This document shows, piece after piece, positions 15,310 to 21,944 of a DNA stretch of 21,944 nt. Location: IMG/VR virus record IMGVR_UViG_3300025674_000459, positions 1-21,944 of that record. One strand, written 5' to 3'. The notes beneath the pieces were generated by a model, which saw only the letters and a list, made by a program, of their open reading frames with translations, made no database searches and was not told where the DNA came from. The translations under genes were made by a program, and so were the position numbers. Origin of the DNA: a virus. Every line of letters begins with the position of its first letter. Position 1 is the first letter of the stretch.

Positions 15310-16280
15310 CTTTCTATTCCTGTAAATGTAATATTATCTTGTCTCCCTCTTAGACCTGCTTTCATATATGTAGTAGCTCTACCTTCAAAGAAGTTTTGAT
15401 GCTCTACTCCTGTTACCTCGTCAATCCATCCTAGAGGATTTTCTCTTTGATCAAAGTTAGTCTTAAGACCAAGCTGTAATAATCTTCTATCTGCTATGTA
15501 TCTATTGTAAGCATACATATCTTTTTTAGTTAGTCCTTGTATGTCTCCCATATCAAAAACTAAATCTAAAAATTTATCTTCTAACTCTACCATATGTCTA
15601 CATATATCATAAAGTTCTTTCTTAAAATCATCTGTCCATATTTCTATGTTTTCTTTTATAAACTCTCTAAATAATTTTGTCATAGCTTCAACGTGCATAG
15701 ACTCATCACGTATAGAATACGTAACAATCTGTCCCATGCCTTTCATCTTACCAAATCTTGGAAAGTTTAAAAGAATAGCAAAGCTACTGAACAACTGTAA
15801 GCCTTCTGTAAAAGCTGAATACACTGCTAAAGTTTTTGCAATAGTAGTCTTATCAGACTTAAGCGGTTTAAAGTTACCAACATAATCATGCTTGTCTGAC
15901 ATCTCTTCGTACTCTGCAAAAGCTTTATACTCTATCTCAGGCATTCCAACTGTATCAAGTAACAAACTATAAGCATGTTGATGAATTGATTCCATGTTTG
16001 CAAAAGAACCCATCATCATTCTTGCTTCAGGTTTTTTAAAGATAGGCATATATTTATCTACATACCCTGCACCTACATCTACATCAGACTGTGTAAACAA
16101 TCTAAATATTTGTGTAAGTAAATTCTTTTCTTTATCTGTGAGTTCTTGCCAATCTTTAACATCTGTATGTAATGGAACAGACTCAGGCATCCAATGCATT
16201 TGATTCTGTAGTACATAGTAGTCAAACATCCATGGATATTCAAATGGTTTGTAGTAATCTCTAGTTTTTAATAAGCTCAT
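15306..16280 (-). CDS. nrdB: Class I ribonucleotide reductase small (radical) subunit
   Basis: A 324-residue NrdB/R2. It holds the metal-oxygen cofactor that starts catalysis in NrdA. Ligands are visible in order: Asp66 or Asp68 (FTQSDVDV), Glu97 and His100 (MESIHQHAY), Glu159 (FTEGLQLFSSF), Glu193 and His196 (IRDESMHVEAM). The radical-bearing Tyr is present at 104, seven residues after Glu97, matching E. coli Glu115/Tyr122. This argues for a tyrosyl-radical enzyme rather than a Tyr-less subclass. The length is a little below that of E. coli NrdB. The start overlaps the stop of the preceding small gene as ATGA. It provides deoxynucleotides for phage replication. Confidence 0.95.
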   Translation of the reverse strand: MSLLKTRDYYKPFEYPWMFDYYVLQNQMHWMPESVPLHTDVKDWQELTDKEKNLLTQIFRLFTQSDVDVGAGYVDKYMPIFKKPEARMMMGSFANMESIHQHAYSLLLDTVGMPEIEYKAFAEYEEMSDKHDYVGNFKPLKSDKTTIAKTLAVYSAFTEGLQLFSSFAILLNFPRFGKMKGMGQIVTYSIRDESMHVEAMTKLFREFIKENIEIWTDDFKKELYDICRHMVELEDKFLDLVFDMGDIQGLTKKDMYAYNRYIADRRLLQLGLKTNFDQRENPLGWIDEVTGVEHQNFFEGRATTYMKAGLRGRQDNITFTGIER

Positions 16281-16534
16281 ATTTCTGCCTCCACATATTT
16301 TTCAGGTTTAATTATTTTATAATCAGAATTAGTTTCAATAACAACTCTAGCACCGCAAGGTAATATAGGTTTATCATTACCACCATATCTAATAATACAT
16401 TCTCCTAAAACTTTTACTTCGTGACAATAAGTGTTTGTTCTTCCTTCTTTAATAGTAATAACAGGTTCGTTAGTACCATGTTTTTTATTTGCTCTAATCT
16501 TATGTTGATTAACGTGTATATATTTTTTAGCCAT
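16277..16534 (-). CDS. Small protein between nrdA and nrdB
   Basis: An 85-residue protein beginning MAKKYIHVNQHKIRANKKHG. It looks like a compact β-rich domain with two Cys (in NTYCHEV and the PCGARV region) and closing hydrophobic strands. The ATG at 16534 is chosen over an in-frame ATG four codons earlier because GAGGG lies five bases before it and the start then falls just after the nrdA stop. I recall similar small proteins sitting by ribonucleotide reductase genes in other phages. It is not a glutaredoxin or thioredoxin: there is no CxxC. Function unknown. Confidence 0.7.
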   Translation of the reverse strand: MAKKYIHVNQHKIRANKKHGTNEPVITIKEGRTNTYCHEVKVLGECIIRYGGNDKPILPCGARVVIETNSDYKIIKPEKYVEAEI

Positions 16535-16535
16535 A

Positions 16536-18431
16536 TTATCCCTCACATGCGATACATTCTGTATCTTCTAAATTTATTCGTTGTACTTTAGTATTTACAT
16601 TCTCTACAGTTCTTGCTGCATTAGAACGAAAGTAATAAAGCGATTTAAGTTTGTTCATACCATACCAGTGTACATCATTAACATATTGCATGTATTCATC
16701 ATGTACTTCTTGAGGCTCTGTTGCCTTTGGTAAAGTAAAGAACAGATTAACAGACTGAGCCTGACATATAAACTCTTGTCTTTGATGTGCGTGTTCGACA
16801 ATCCATATTTGATTTATCTCATTCGCAGTTTTAAATATTTCTTTTTCATCATCAGTAAGAATATCTAAGTGTTGAACTGAACCATCACTACCTGATATAT
16901 TTTTCCATATAGCATCTAACTCTTTGCCTTTAAGCCCCTTAGACTTGAGAACTTTTTCGAGATACTTGTTCTTAACTTGGTAAGACCCTGACAAAGTTTT
17001 GTGAGTATAGCAGTTAGCACGGAAAGGCTCAATAGAAGGGGAAGTACCACTACATATAATCCCACTACTAGCGTTAGGAGCAATAGCCAATAAGTTAGCG
17101 TTTCTTTTACCTGTGCCATGAATGTCAGGAGCCTCTCCTCTTCTAACAGCCAGTTCTTTAGTCGCTTCATTTGCTCTAGTATTGATATACAAGAATGCTT
17201 TATAGTTGAAACCACTAGCGTATATCCCTTCGAAAGGGATGTTACGAGATTGAAGATAAGCATGGAAGCCCATAGCACCGAGACCGAGACTCCTTTCTCG
17301 ATACGCTGAGTAGGCACTCTTGGTAAAGCCTTCCTTACCTTCTTTAATATATTTTTGAAAGCGTTTAAAATTTGCACTGTATTCTCCTAATTGTTCTGTG
17401 TCTACTGCATTATCAATGTAATGCTGTAGTATATTATCAAGCATGGTTATTAAATCTTCAATGAACATATCGTCTTTCGACCAGTCATCAAAGTGTTCTA
17501 GGTTTACAGATGATAAACAACATACTGCTGTTCTTTCTTCATCTGTTGGAAGCGTAATCTCTGAGCATAAATTACTTTGTCTTATCTTTAAACCTAAATC
17601 TTTTTGTGCTTTAGGTAAATGTTTATTACAAGTATCGATGTTCACCATGTAAGGCTCACCTGTTTCTGCTCTAGCATTTATTATCTGCCACCATAAATCT
17701 CTAGCATTGATAGTCTTAACAGCTTCGTTAGTCTTAGGATCTATCAATCTCCAGTCTTCATCTTTTTCTACAGCTTCTAGAAAAGCATCTGTAATGTTTA
17801 CACCATTATGTAGATTAAGATTCTTTCTGTTTATATCTCCACCTGATTCTTTTCGCATGTTAATAAACTCTTCAATTTCAGGGTGGCTTATATCCATATA
17901 AGCTGCATAGCTACCACGTCTTGTTGTGCCTTGGTTAAAGGCTAACATCTGTGAATCAACTACATGGATGAAAGGAATAGAACCAGTAGAACGACTGCCG
18001 TGAGTAGTTGAAATACCGTTGCTCCTAATATCACCCCAATATCCACCAATGCCTCCACCTGAACTTGCCAACCATATATTCTCATCATAGTGAGCAGATA
18101 AACCACCCCTGCTGTCAGGAACATAATTGAGGAAACAACTGATAGGAAGCCCACGAGTGGTTCCCCCGTTACTAAGAATAGGAGTGCTGAACATGAACCA
18201 ACGAGAGGAAGAGTAGTTATAAAGTCTTTGAGCCAACTCGAAGTCGGTTTCTCCTTTGTATGTTGCTCCGAAGACGGAGGCTCTTGCGAATGCTTCTTGG
18301 GCATGTGTTTCTCCTTCCCAAAAATATCTATCTTTGAGTGTATCTAAACTAAATTTATCAAATTCTTTTTCTTTATCATAGTTTATTTCAATTCCTAAGT
18401 AAGGCTTAGTTCCTATTTTATCTTCAACCAT
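16536..18431 (-). CDS. nrdA: Class I ribonucleotide reductase large (catalytic) subunit
   Basis: A 631-residue NrdA/R1 that reduces ribonucleoside diphosphates. Active-site residues are in place: Cys99 (LPISCFL), Asn287-Cys289-Glu291 (SNLCSEI, the thiyl radical loop) and Cys304 (TAVCCLSSVNL). The paired Tyr of the radical path is in KSLYYFRS, and the C-terminal swinging arm ends CIACEG (Cys626, Cys629). Other family stretches include GGTTRGLPISC, RRGSYAAYMDISHPEIEEF and APNASSGIICSGTSPSIEP. The N-terminus goes straight to the catalytic barrel with no ATP-cone, so dATP shut-off at that site is probably lost. It is shorter than the E. coli enzyme. GAGGA precedes the ATG, and the start overlaps the previous gene by 8 bases. 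Confidence 0.95.
   Translation of the reverse strand: MVEDKIGTKPYLGIEINYDKEKEFDKFSLDTLKDRYFWEGETHAQEAFARASVFGATYKGETDFELAQRLYNYSSSRWFMFSTPILSNGGTTRGLPISCFLNYVPDSRGGLSAHYDENIWLASSGGGIGGYWGDIRSNGISTTHGSRSTGSIPFIHVVDSQMLAFNQGTTRRGSYAAYMDISHPEIEEFINMRKESGGDINRKNLNLHNGVNITDAFLEAVEKDEDWRLIDPKTNEAVKTINARDLWWQIINARAETGEPYMVNIDTCNKHLPKAQKDLGLKIRQSNLCSEITLPTDEERTAVCCLSSVNLEHFDDWSKDDMFIEDLITMLDNILQHYIDNAVDTEQLGEYSANFKRFQKYIKEGKEGFTKSAYSAYRERSLGLGAMGFHAYLQSRNIPFEGIYASGFNYKAFLYINTRANEATKELAVRRGEAPDIHGTGKRNANLLAIAPNASSGIICSGTSPSIEPFRANCYTHKTLSGSYQVKNKYLEKVLKSKGLKGKELDAIWKNISGSDGSVQHLDILTDDEKEIFKTANEINQIWIVEHAHQRQEFICQAQSVNLFFTLPKATEPQEVHDEYMQYVNDVHWYGMNKLKSLYYFRSNAARTVENVNTKVQRINLEDTECIACEG
16540..16544 (-). 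promoter_or_regulatory. Ribosome binding site of the nrdA-nrdB spacer gene
   Basis: GAGGG on the minus strand, five bases before the ATG at 16534 and overlapping the last codons of nrdA. It decides the start of the small gene. Confidence 0.65.
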
Positions 18432-18723
18432 TATCTTGTTCCTCTAAGTATAAAGCTATTATAGCATAATGAATAATCTTAAGCAAGTCCATTCTGTTTT
18501 TACCATTCTTTTTTCCATATCTCATAGCATACTTCATTATGTTACCCATAGCAAAGCCATCCCCGTGTCCAGTATCTAATATAATATCTGTTGCTTGATA
18601 CTTACCATTAGAGTAATGTTGATTGTATGTATTTCCTATATAAGATTTTATTTCATTTAATATTTTATCTTCTCTAAATTTATAATTCACTGCTCTTCCA
18701 TTCCTTTGGTATGCTTTCTTCAT
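18424..18723 (-). CDS. DUF3310-like protein
   Basis: About 99 residues from the ATG at 18723. The C-terminal half follows the DUF3310 pattern: QHYSNGKYQATDII, FAMGNIMKYAMRYGKK, then NRMDLLKIIHYAIIALYLEE. The family is widespread in phages and is sometimes annotated as nucleotide kinase-like, but its activity is not established to my knowledge. The start is uncertain. ATG 18762 would overlap the upstream gene by 83 bases, ATG 18723 by 44, and a GTG at 18690 (with GGAAG close by) by 11. The domain itself is intact with any of these. The stop overlaps the nrdA start. Confidence 0.75.
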   Translation of the reverse strand: MKKAYQRNGRAVNYKFREDKILNEIKSYIGNTYNQHYSNGKYQATDIILDTGHGDGFAMGNIMKYAMRYGKKNGKNRMDLLKIIHYAIIALYLEEQDNG

Positions 18724-19117
18724 TATACCATCTAAAATTATTTGTCTCTGCCCATTCGGCATGAGTTCTTTTTGTTTTATCTTTCCTTACTTTAGCACCT
18801 GGCATTGGAGAGAAAGGTTTCTGAAATAAAAACACTAACTCATAATTATCAGGTAAAGCTTTTCTAATATGTATGTACTTACTATACTCTGCATAGTCCC
18901 AAAATCTACCTTTAGCTTCTATCAAAATTGTTTTATCATCTATAACTTTAACAAAGTCAGGTTCATACTTATGCTTAACTACATAGTTTATGTTATCCCA
19001 ATGATGATTCCAATCTTTTAAAACTGTTTGATGTATTTCATATTCCCAAACACTATCATAGCCTTTAGGAACTCCAACCTTTTTAGGTCTTGGTTTTCTT
19101 GGTACTCTTTTAGGCAT
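18680..19117 (-). CDS. T7 endonuclease I-like Holliday junction resolvase
   Basis: A 145-residue protein from ATG 19117; a TTG two codons earlier is possible. The N-terminus is basic (PKRVPRKPRPKK). The PD-(D/E)XK core is visible as YEPDF (Asp in T7 position 55) and IEAKGRFWD (Glu and Lys at T7 positions 65 and 67). A candidate first Glu lies in SVWEYEIHQ. Downstream, HIRKALPDNYELVFLFQKP and SIPKEW match T7 gp3 HLLIREQHPELDIRIVF and LIPAEW in order and spacing. T7 endonuclease I resolves four-way junctions and branched DNA before packaging and degrades host DNA. It is the third nuclease in a row. Its start overlaps the upstream gene by 8 bases. Confidence 0.85.
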   Translation of the reverse strand: MPKRVPRKPRPKKVGVPKGYDSVWEYEIHQTVLKDWNHHWDNINYVVKHKYEPDFVKVIDDKTILIEAKGRFWDYAEYSKYIHIRKALPDNYELVFLFQKPFSPMPGAKVRKDKTKRTHAEWAETNNFRWYNEESIPKEWKSSEL

Positions 19118-19916
19118 TGTCAATAGAAGAATCGTAGTTCTTAACTAGCTTCCAATATGTTAGGATACTATTAAACATTCCCAAGTGTTTTGCATGAGAT
19201 TCTTCGTCCCATATATGACACGAGATTAATCCTGTATCAGCCCTATCTACAAAGATAGAAACTCTTTGTGGATTATCAAAGCCACAGCCTTGTGCATAAG
19301 CAGACAACTGCATACCATGTTCATCGTATACTAATTTAGCAGGATCTTTGCCTTCTAAGTTATCTTTAGTTTTAAAGTCTACAAAGATTCCAGATTTAGA
19401 ATATAAATCTATCTTACCACCATACCCTGAATCAGCACAGAAAGAATCTTCTGCTATCCATTCTTCATCAGGAAAGTTTTCATCAAGCCATGCTTTAACT
19501 TTCTTGTAAGGTTTAGTTTTAGATATTCCTAAGAATCCTTTTTCAATTTGATAGTGGATCTTAGTTCCTTTCTTCGCAGCTTCTATGCCAATCTTCTTTG
19601 AATCTAACTTACATCTGTAAGCAAAAGAGTCAAACGATTCTCCCTCCTTTCTTTCAAGGGTGATAGCAGAATTTAAAGCTTGATTTATCTTCCAGTTTTC
19701 TAATGATGGTTTAGCTATCATACCTAGTATGGTAGTAACCGAAGGTACAAGCCCTAAACTTTTAGCATCTCTAAGAGTTGTATTCCTTTCTTTACCATTA
19801 GCACCTATGATTGTGTACATAGGTTCTCCGTCTTGAGCATACCAATGTCCTGACTCAGACGTAAATTTATTATAGCTATCTATTTTAGTTTTGTCAATAT
19901 TTTTATTACTTTTCAC
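19110..19916 (-). CDS. RecB/Cas4-like PD-(D/E)XK exonuclease
   Basis: A 268-residue nuclease with the RecB-type signature in order: VPSVTTIL (58-64), GTKIHYQIE (His121, Glu125), GYGGKIDLY (Asp170), IFVDFKTKD (Asp180, Lys182) and the Gln203/Tyr207 motif in MQLSAYAQ. The SGHWYAQDGEP start and TTLRDAKSLGLVPSVTT block are typical of the phage branch of this family as I recall it. It starts with GTG at 19916; the next Met (33) would lose the conserved N-terminal block. It probably degrades or processes DNA ends for recombination or host DNA breakdown, replacing the T7 gp6 exonuclease role. It overlaps the neighbouring genes on both sides by about 10 bases. Confidence 0.8.
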   Translation of the reverse strand: MKSNKNIDKTKIDSYNKFTSESGHWYAQDGEPMYTIIGANGKERNTTLRDAKSLGLVPSVTTILGMIAKPSLENWKINQALNSAITLERKEGESFDSFAYRCKLDSKKIGIEAAKKGTKIHYQIEKGFLGISKTKPYKKVKAWLDENFPDEEWIAEDSFCADSGYGGKIDLYSKSGIFVDFKTKDNLEGKDPAKLVYDEHGMQLSAYAQGCGFDNPQRVSIFVDRADTGLISCHIWDEESHAKHLGMFNSILTYWKLVKNYDSSIDNA

Positions 19917-20229
19917 GATGTTTTACCCACCTTAATTTTCTTGTCTCAGGAATGAATAGTAAAAACCTAACGTCTGCCTTTACTTGTTCCGGAGTTCTTG
20001 TTGATTTTGATTGCCAATGTGCAACCTGATTTACTCTTTTCTTTAAACCTGCTGTCTTAACATCTACTAATTTAATGTTACCTTCAGGGTCTCTAACTAC
20101 TAAGTCTATTAACCCATCACATCCACAGTTTTTAAATACTTCATATCCATTATCCCATAACCAAGTCACAGCATAATATTCTGCTAAGTCTCCTTTTCTA
20201 CTAGCAGACTTTTCTTTAATGTGTTTCAT
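19906..20229 (-). CDS. Small PD-(D/E)XK endonuclease (resolvase-like)
   Basis: A 107-residue protein with a compact nuclease core: KGDLAEYYAVTWLWDNGYEVF (Glu17), then CGCDGLIDLVV (Asp42) and IKLVDVKTAG (Asp56, Lys58). This arrangement is found in small archaeal-type resolvases and in phage or intron endonucleases. The C-terminus is basic. It starts 14 bases inside the polymerase 3' end. DNA cleavage is inferred from motifs; the target (branched, nicked or host DNA) is unknown. Nearest alternative: a VSR or homing-type nuclease of the same fold. Confidence 0.7.
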   Translation of the reverse strand: MKHIKEKSASRKGDLAEYYAVTWLWDNGYEVFKNCGCDGLIDLVVRDPEGNIKLVDVKTAGLKKRVNQVAHWQSKSTRTPEQVKADVRFLLFIPETRKLRWVKHREK

Positions 20230-21944
20230 ACCAATTATCTCCTACTTTATATTCACCTGTCAAGGGACATCTCATATTAAAATATTCAGATGCCTGTTCA
20301 ATAGCCTTAACTCCAAGCTCTCCTACAAACTCAGCTTGAGTTTCAGGAACTTCTATTTGCCATTCATCATGAATGTTAGCTACAAATTTTGCATTAATAT
20401 TATTTAGTTTTATTAAAGCTTCAAGAAAACACATAGCTTTCTTCATAACAATGGCACCCCCGCCTTGTAATAATGTATTCAAAGCAGCATGTTGACTACG
20501 TACATATATCTTACGACCATCTAGACCTTTTAAGAATCCTCGTTCAGAAGCTTTCTGTACTTTATCTTTAAGACTTCTAAGTGATGGTAAGTTCTTGAAG
20601 AAAGTTTGTTTTAATTCTTTACCTTTCTTAATACCACCACCTGCAACACTACCTATCTTAGCATCACCTGCACCATAAACTAAAGCATAGATAAATGTCT
20701 TAGCTTGGTCTCTAGTTTTAAGACCTGCAAGTTCTTGATTGGTAGTATGTATATCACCATTTACAACCTCTTCTACATATTCAGGGTCATTCATATAGTG
20801 GGCTAACATTCTAAGTTCTAATCCACTAGCATCAATACCTACAAGTTTATGTCCTTCAGGAACAGTCCAGCAAGAACGACACTCTTTACCATAAGGGCTA
20901 CCTGCATTAGGTACTTGTGCCATGTTAGGATTTCTGTGTGTCATTCTTCCTGTGATAGTTCCATTAGGTATAACACTACCATGTACTCTGTTATCTTTAA
21001 GTTCATCTATCCAAGATGTAACTTGTGCGATCCTCTTTTGATATAAAAGAAAGTCTGCAATAAGTTTAGCTTCTCGGATGTGTTCAATCTTTTTCAAAGT
21101 ACCTTCATCTACAATAGGCTGACCTGTTGGTGTAAACTTTTTAGGTTTCCATCCAAAGTCAATTAGATATTCACCAATCTGTTTACGACTACCAAGATTA
21201 AAGTCAACCAACTTCTGTCTCATGAAAGGTTCAACACTCTGTGTCTTAATACATCTATCGTATTCTTCATCAGTCAATCCTCGTTTAGATAACTCACCAT
21301 CTTTCTTAACATAAGGAGTTACTAACTTATCATCAACTAACTTAGGCTTGAATGTATTATGTACTTCATCTTCAACAGCAAGTTGCTTTGCTTTAAGTTC
21401 AGCAAGAAGTTCCATAGCTTGTTGAGTATTGAAAAAGAATCCATTAAGTTCTTGTTGTTTGATTATTTTAGCTACATCATGCTCAAGCTTAATAGAATCT
21501 GCACTAAAGATACTACCTTCTTTGATTAAAAATTTATATACAGCTTCGTTAAGTTTAACATCTTGAATACAATACTCTAACATTTCAAGAGTATATGAAT
21601 CAAAATCTTCAGGCTGTTCTTGTTTTAACATACCGACTCTCCAACCCCAAGCTTTTAAGCTATGTCCATTCTCACGAATAGGATTGAATAGTCTTGACAT
21701 AACCAATGTATCTTCTATCTTACAATCAAACTTAGCACCATAAAGTTTTTCCAACACAGGTATATCGTAACCTATAATGTTGTGACCTATAAGTGTGTCA
21801 GCTTGTTGTAAGAACTCAATACCTTCTTCTATTTGTGTGTTGTCAAATGTATATAACTTACCATCTACTTCTTTAGCTACAATACACCACACATTATTTG
21901 GATGTAGACCATCAGCTTCTATATCAAATACTATTTTAGAATTG
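20216..21944 (-). CDS. polA: T7-like family A DNA polymerase with 3'-5' exonuclease (5' end cut by window)
   Basis: 575 residues are visible; the frame is open to the window edge. Counting from the first complete codon, Exo I is FDIEADGL (Asp7, Glu9), so only a few residues are missing. Exo II is GHNIIGYD (Asp60) and Exo III YCIQD (Tyr124, Asp128). Polymerase motif A is DASGLELRMLAHY (Asp371), the O-helix RDQAKTFIY...YGAG (Arg411, Lys415, Tyr419) and motif C IHDEWQIEV (His525, Asp526). Long stretches follow T7 gp5, including GLDGRK followed by RS-HAALNTLLQ. The residue equivalent to E. coli Phe762 is Tyr. It is shorter than T7 gp5, mainly before the LGSRKQIGEYL block, where gp5 carries its thioredoxin-binding insertion. 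A GTG at 21892 is only an internal Val. It is the first gene of the visible minus-strand operon. Confidence 0.95.
   Translation of the reverse strand, partial: NSKIVFDIEADGLHPNNVWCIVAKEVDGKLYTFDNTQIEEGIEFLQQADTLIGHNIIGYDIPVLEKLYGAKFDCKIEDTLVMSRLFNPIRENGHSLKAWGWRVGMLKQEQPEDFDSYTLEMLEYCIQDVKLNEAVYKFLIKEGSIFSADSIKLEHDVAKIIKQQELNGFFFNTQQAMELLAELKAKQLAVEDEVHNTFKPKLVDDKLVTPYVKKDGELSKRGLTDEEYDRCIKTQSVEPFMRQKLVDFNLGSRKQIGEYLIDFGWKPKKFTPTGQPIVDEGTLKKIEHIREAKLIADFLLYQKRIAQVTSWIDELKDNRVHGSVIPNGTITGRMTHRNPNMAQVPNAGSPYGKECRSCWTVPEGHKLVGIDASGLELRMLAHYMNDPEYVEEVVNGDIHTTNQELAGLKTRDQAKTFIYALVYGAGDAKIGSVAGGGIKKGKELKQTFFKNLPSLRSLKDKVQKASERGFLKGLDGRKIYVRSQHAALNTLLQGGGAIVMKKAMCFLEALIKLNNINAKFVANIHDEWQIEVPETQAEFVGELGVKAIEQASEYFNMRCPLTGEYKVGDNWYETH

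Noticed and set aside
16277-16534. A glutaredoxin between nrdA and nrdB, as in many phage operons
   Set aside because: The protein has no CxxC pair and does not resemble a thioredoxin fold in sequence.
16916-17377. A 153-codon minus-strand frame inside nrdA in another frame
   Set aside because: It lies wholly within the catalytic core of nrdA. Its Leu/Lys/Ser-rich product shows no domain; the nrdA motifs explain the sequence.
17960-18304. A 114-codon frame in the 5' part of nrdA with hydrophobic stretches
   Set aside because: Out-of-frame reading of conserved nrdA sequence; the apparent membrane spans come from the frame shift, and there is no start context.
21890-21892. GTG at 21892 as the polymerase start
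   Set aside because: The frame continues upstream and encodes the essential Exo I motif (FDIEADGL), so the true start lies beyond the window.

Overview
The window reads as part of the genome of a lytic, short-tailed (T7-like) phage of an AT-rich Gram-negative, probably marine, bacterium. The evidence is the gene content (T7-type DNA polymerase, T7-type endonuclease I, a class I ribonucleotide reductase pair, a run of virion genes ending in small membrane proteins), the near absence of intergenic space, and the strongly AT-rich sequence. Both ends of the window cut through genes. No integrase, tRNA, CRISPR array or insertion sequence was seen. The exact host is not decidable from the sequence; SAR11-like or other AT-rich marine hosts are a guess.

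Layout. (1) Plus strand, 1-9442: five virion or ejection genes. They are a partial coiled-coil protein built on an unbroken 11-residue repeat, a protein with a very basic N-terminus, two conserved-type structural proteins, and a 1321-residue T7 gp16-like inner protein with a possible C-terminal lysozyme-like motif. (2) Plus strand, 9445-10175: two small membrane proteins in the position of holins. (3) Plus strand, 10147-14961: an accessory cassette. It runs from a 31-residue membrane peptide to CsgF, CsgG (the outer-membrane curli secretion channel), a secreted curlin-like repeat protein, a secreted FecR-domain protein, and a CHASE2-transmembrane-class III adenylate cyclase. (4) 14962-15078: convergent junction with nested inverted repeats. 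(5) Minus strand, 15079-21944: DNA metabolism genes. In transcription order they are family A DNA polymerase (5' end cut), three PD-(D/E)XK-type nucleases in a row (the third is T7 endonuclease I-like), a DUF3310-like protein, NrdA, a small protein, NrdB and a 76-residue protein. Most overlap by a few bases.

The most interesting part is region 3. It carries the outer-membrane export half of a curli system plus a candidate amyloid-type substrate. Attached to it is a plausible signalling half: a FecR-domain protein and a cyclase whose CHASE2 sensor faces the periplasm and whose catalytic residues are all present. The genes are tightly nested (overlaps of 50, 65 and 86 bases, then a 1-base gap) and directly follow the putative lysis genes, so they are probably expressed late as one unit. 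I infer an export-and-sense circuit that couples a secreted fibre or its channel to cAMP production in the infected cell. Its purpose (aggregation, superinfection control, timing of lysis, host reprogramming) cannot be read from the sequence.
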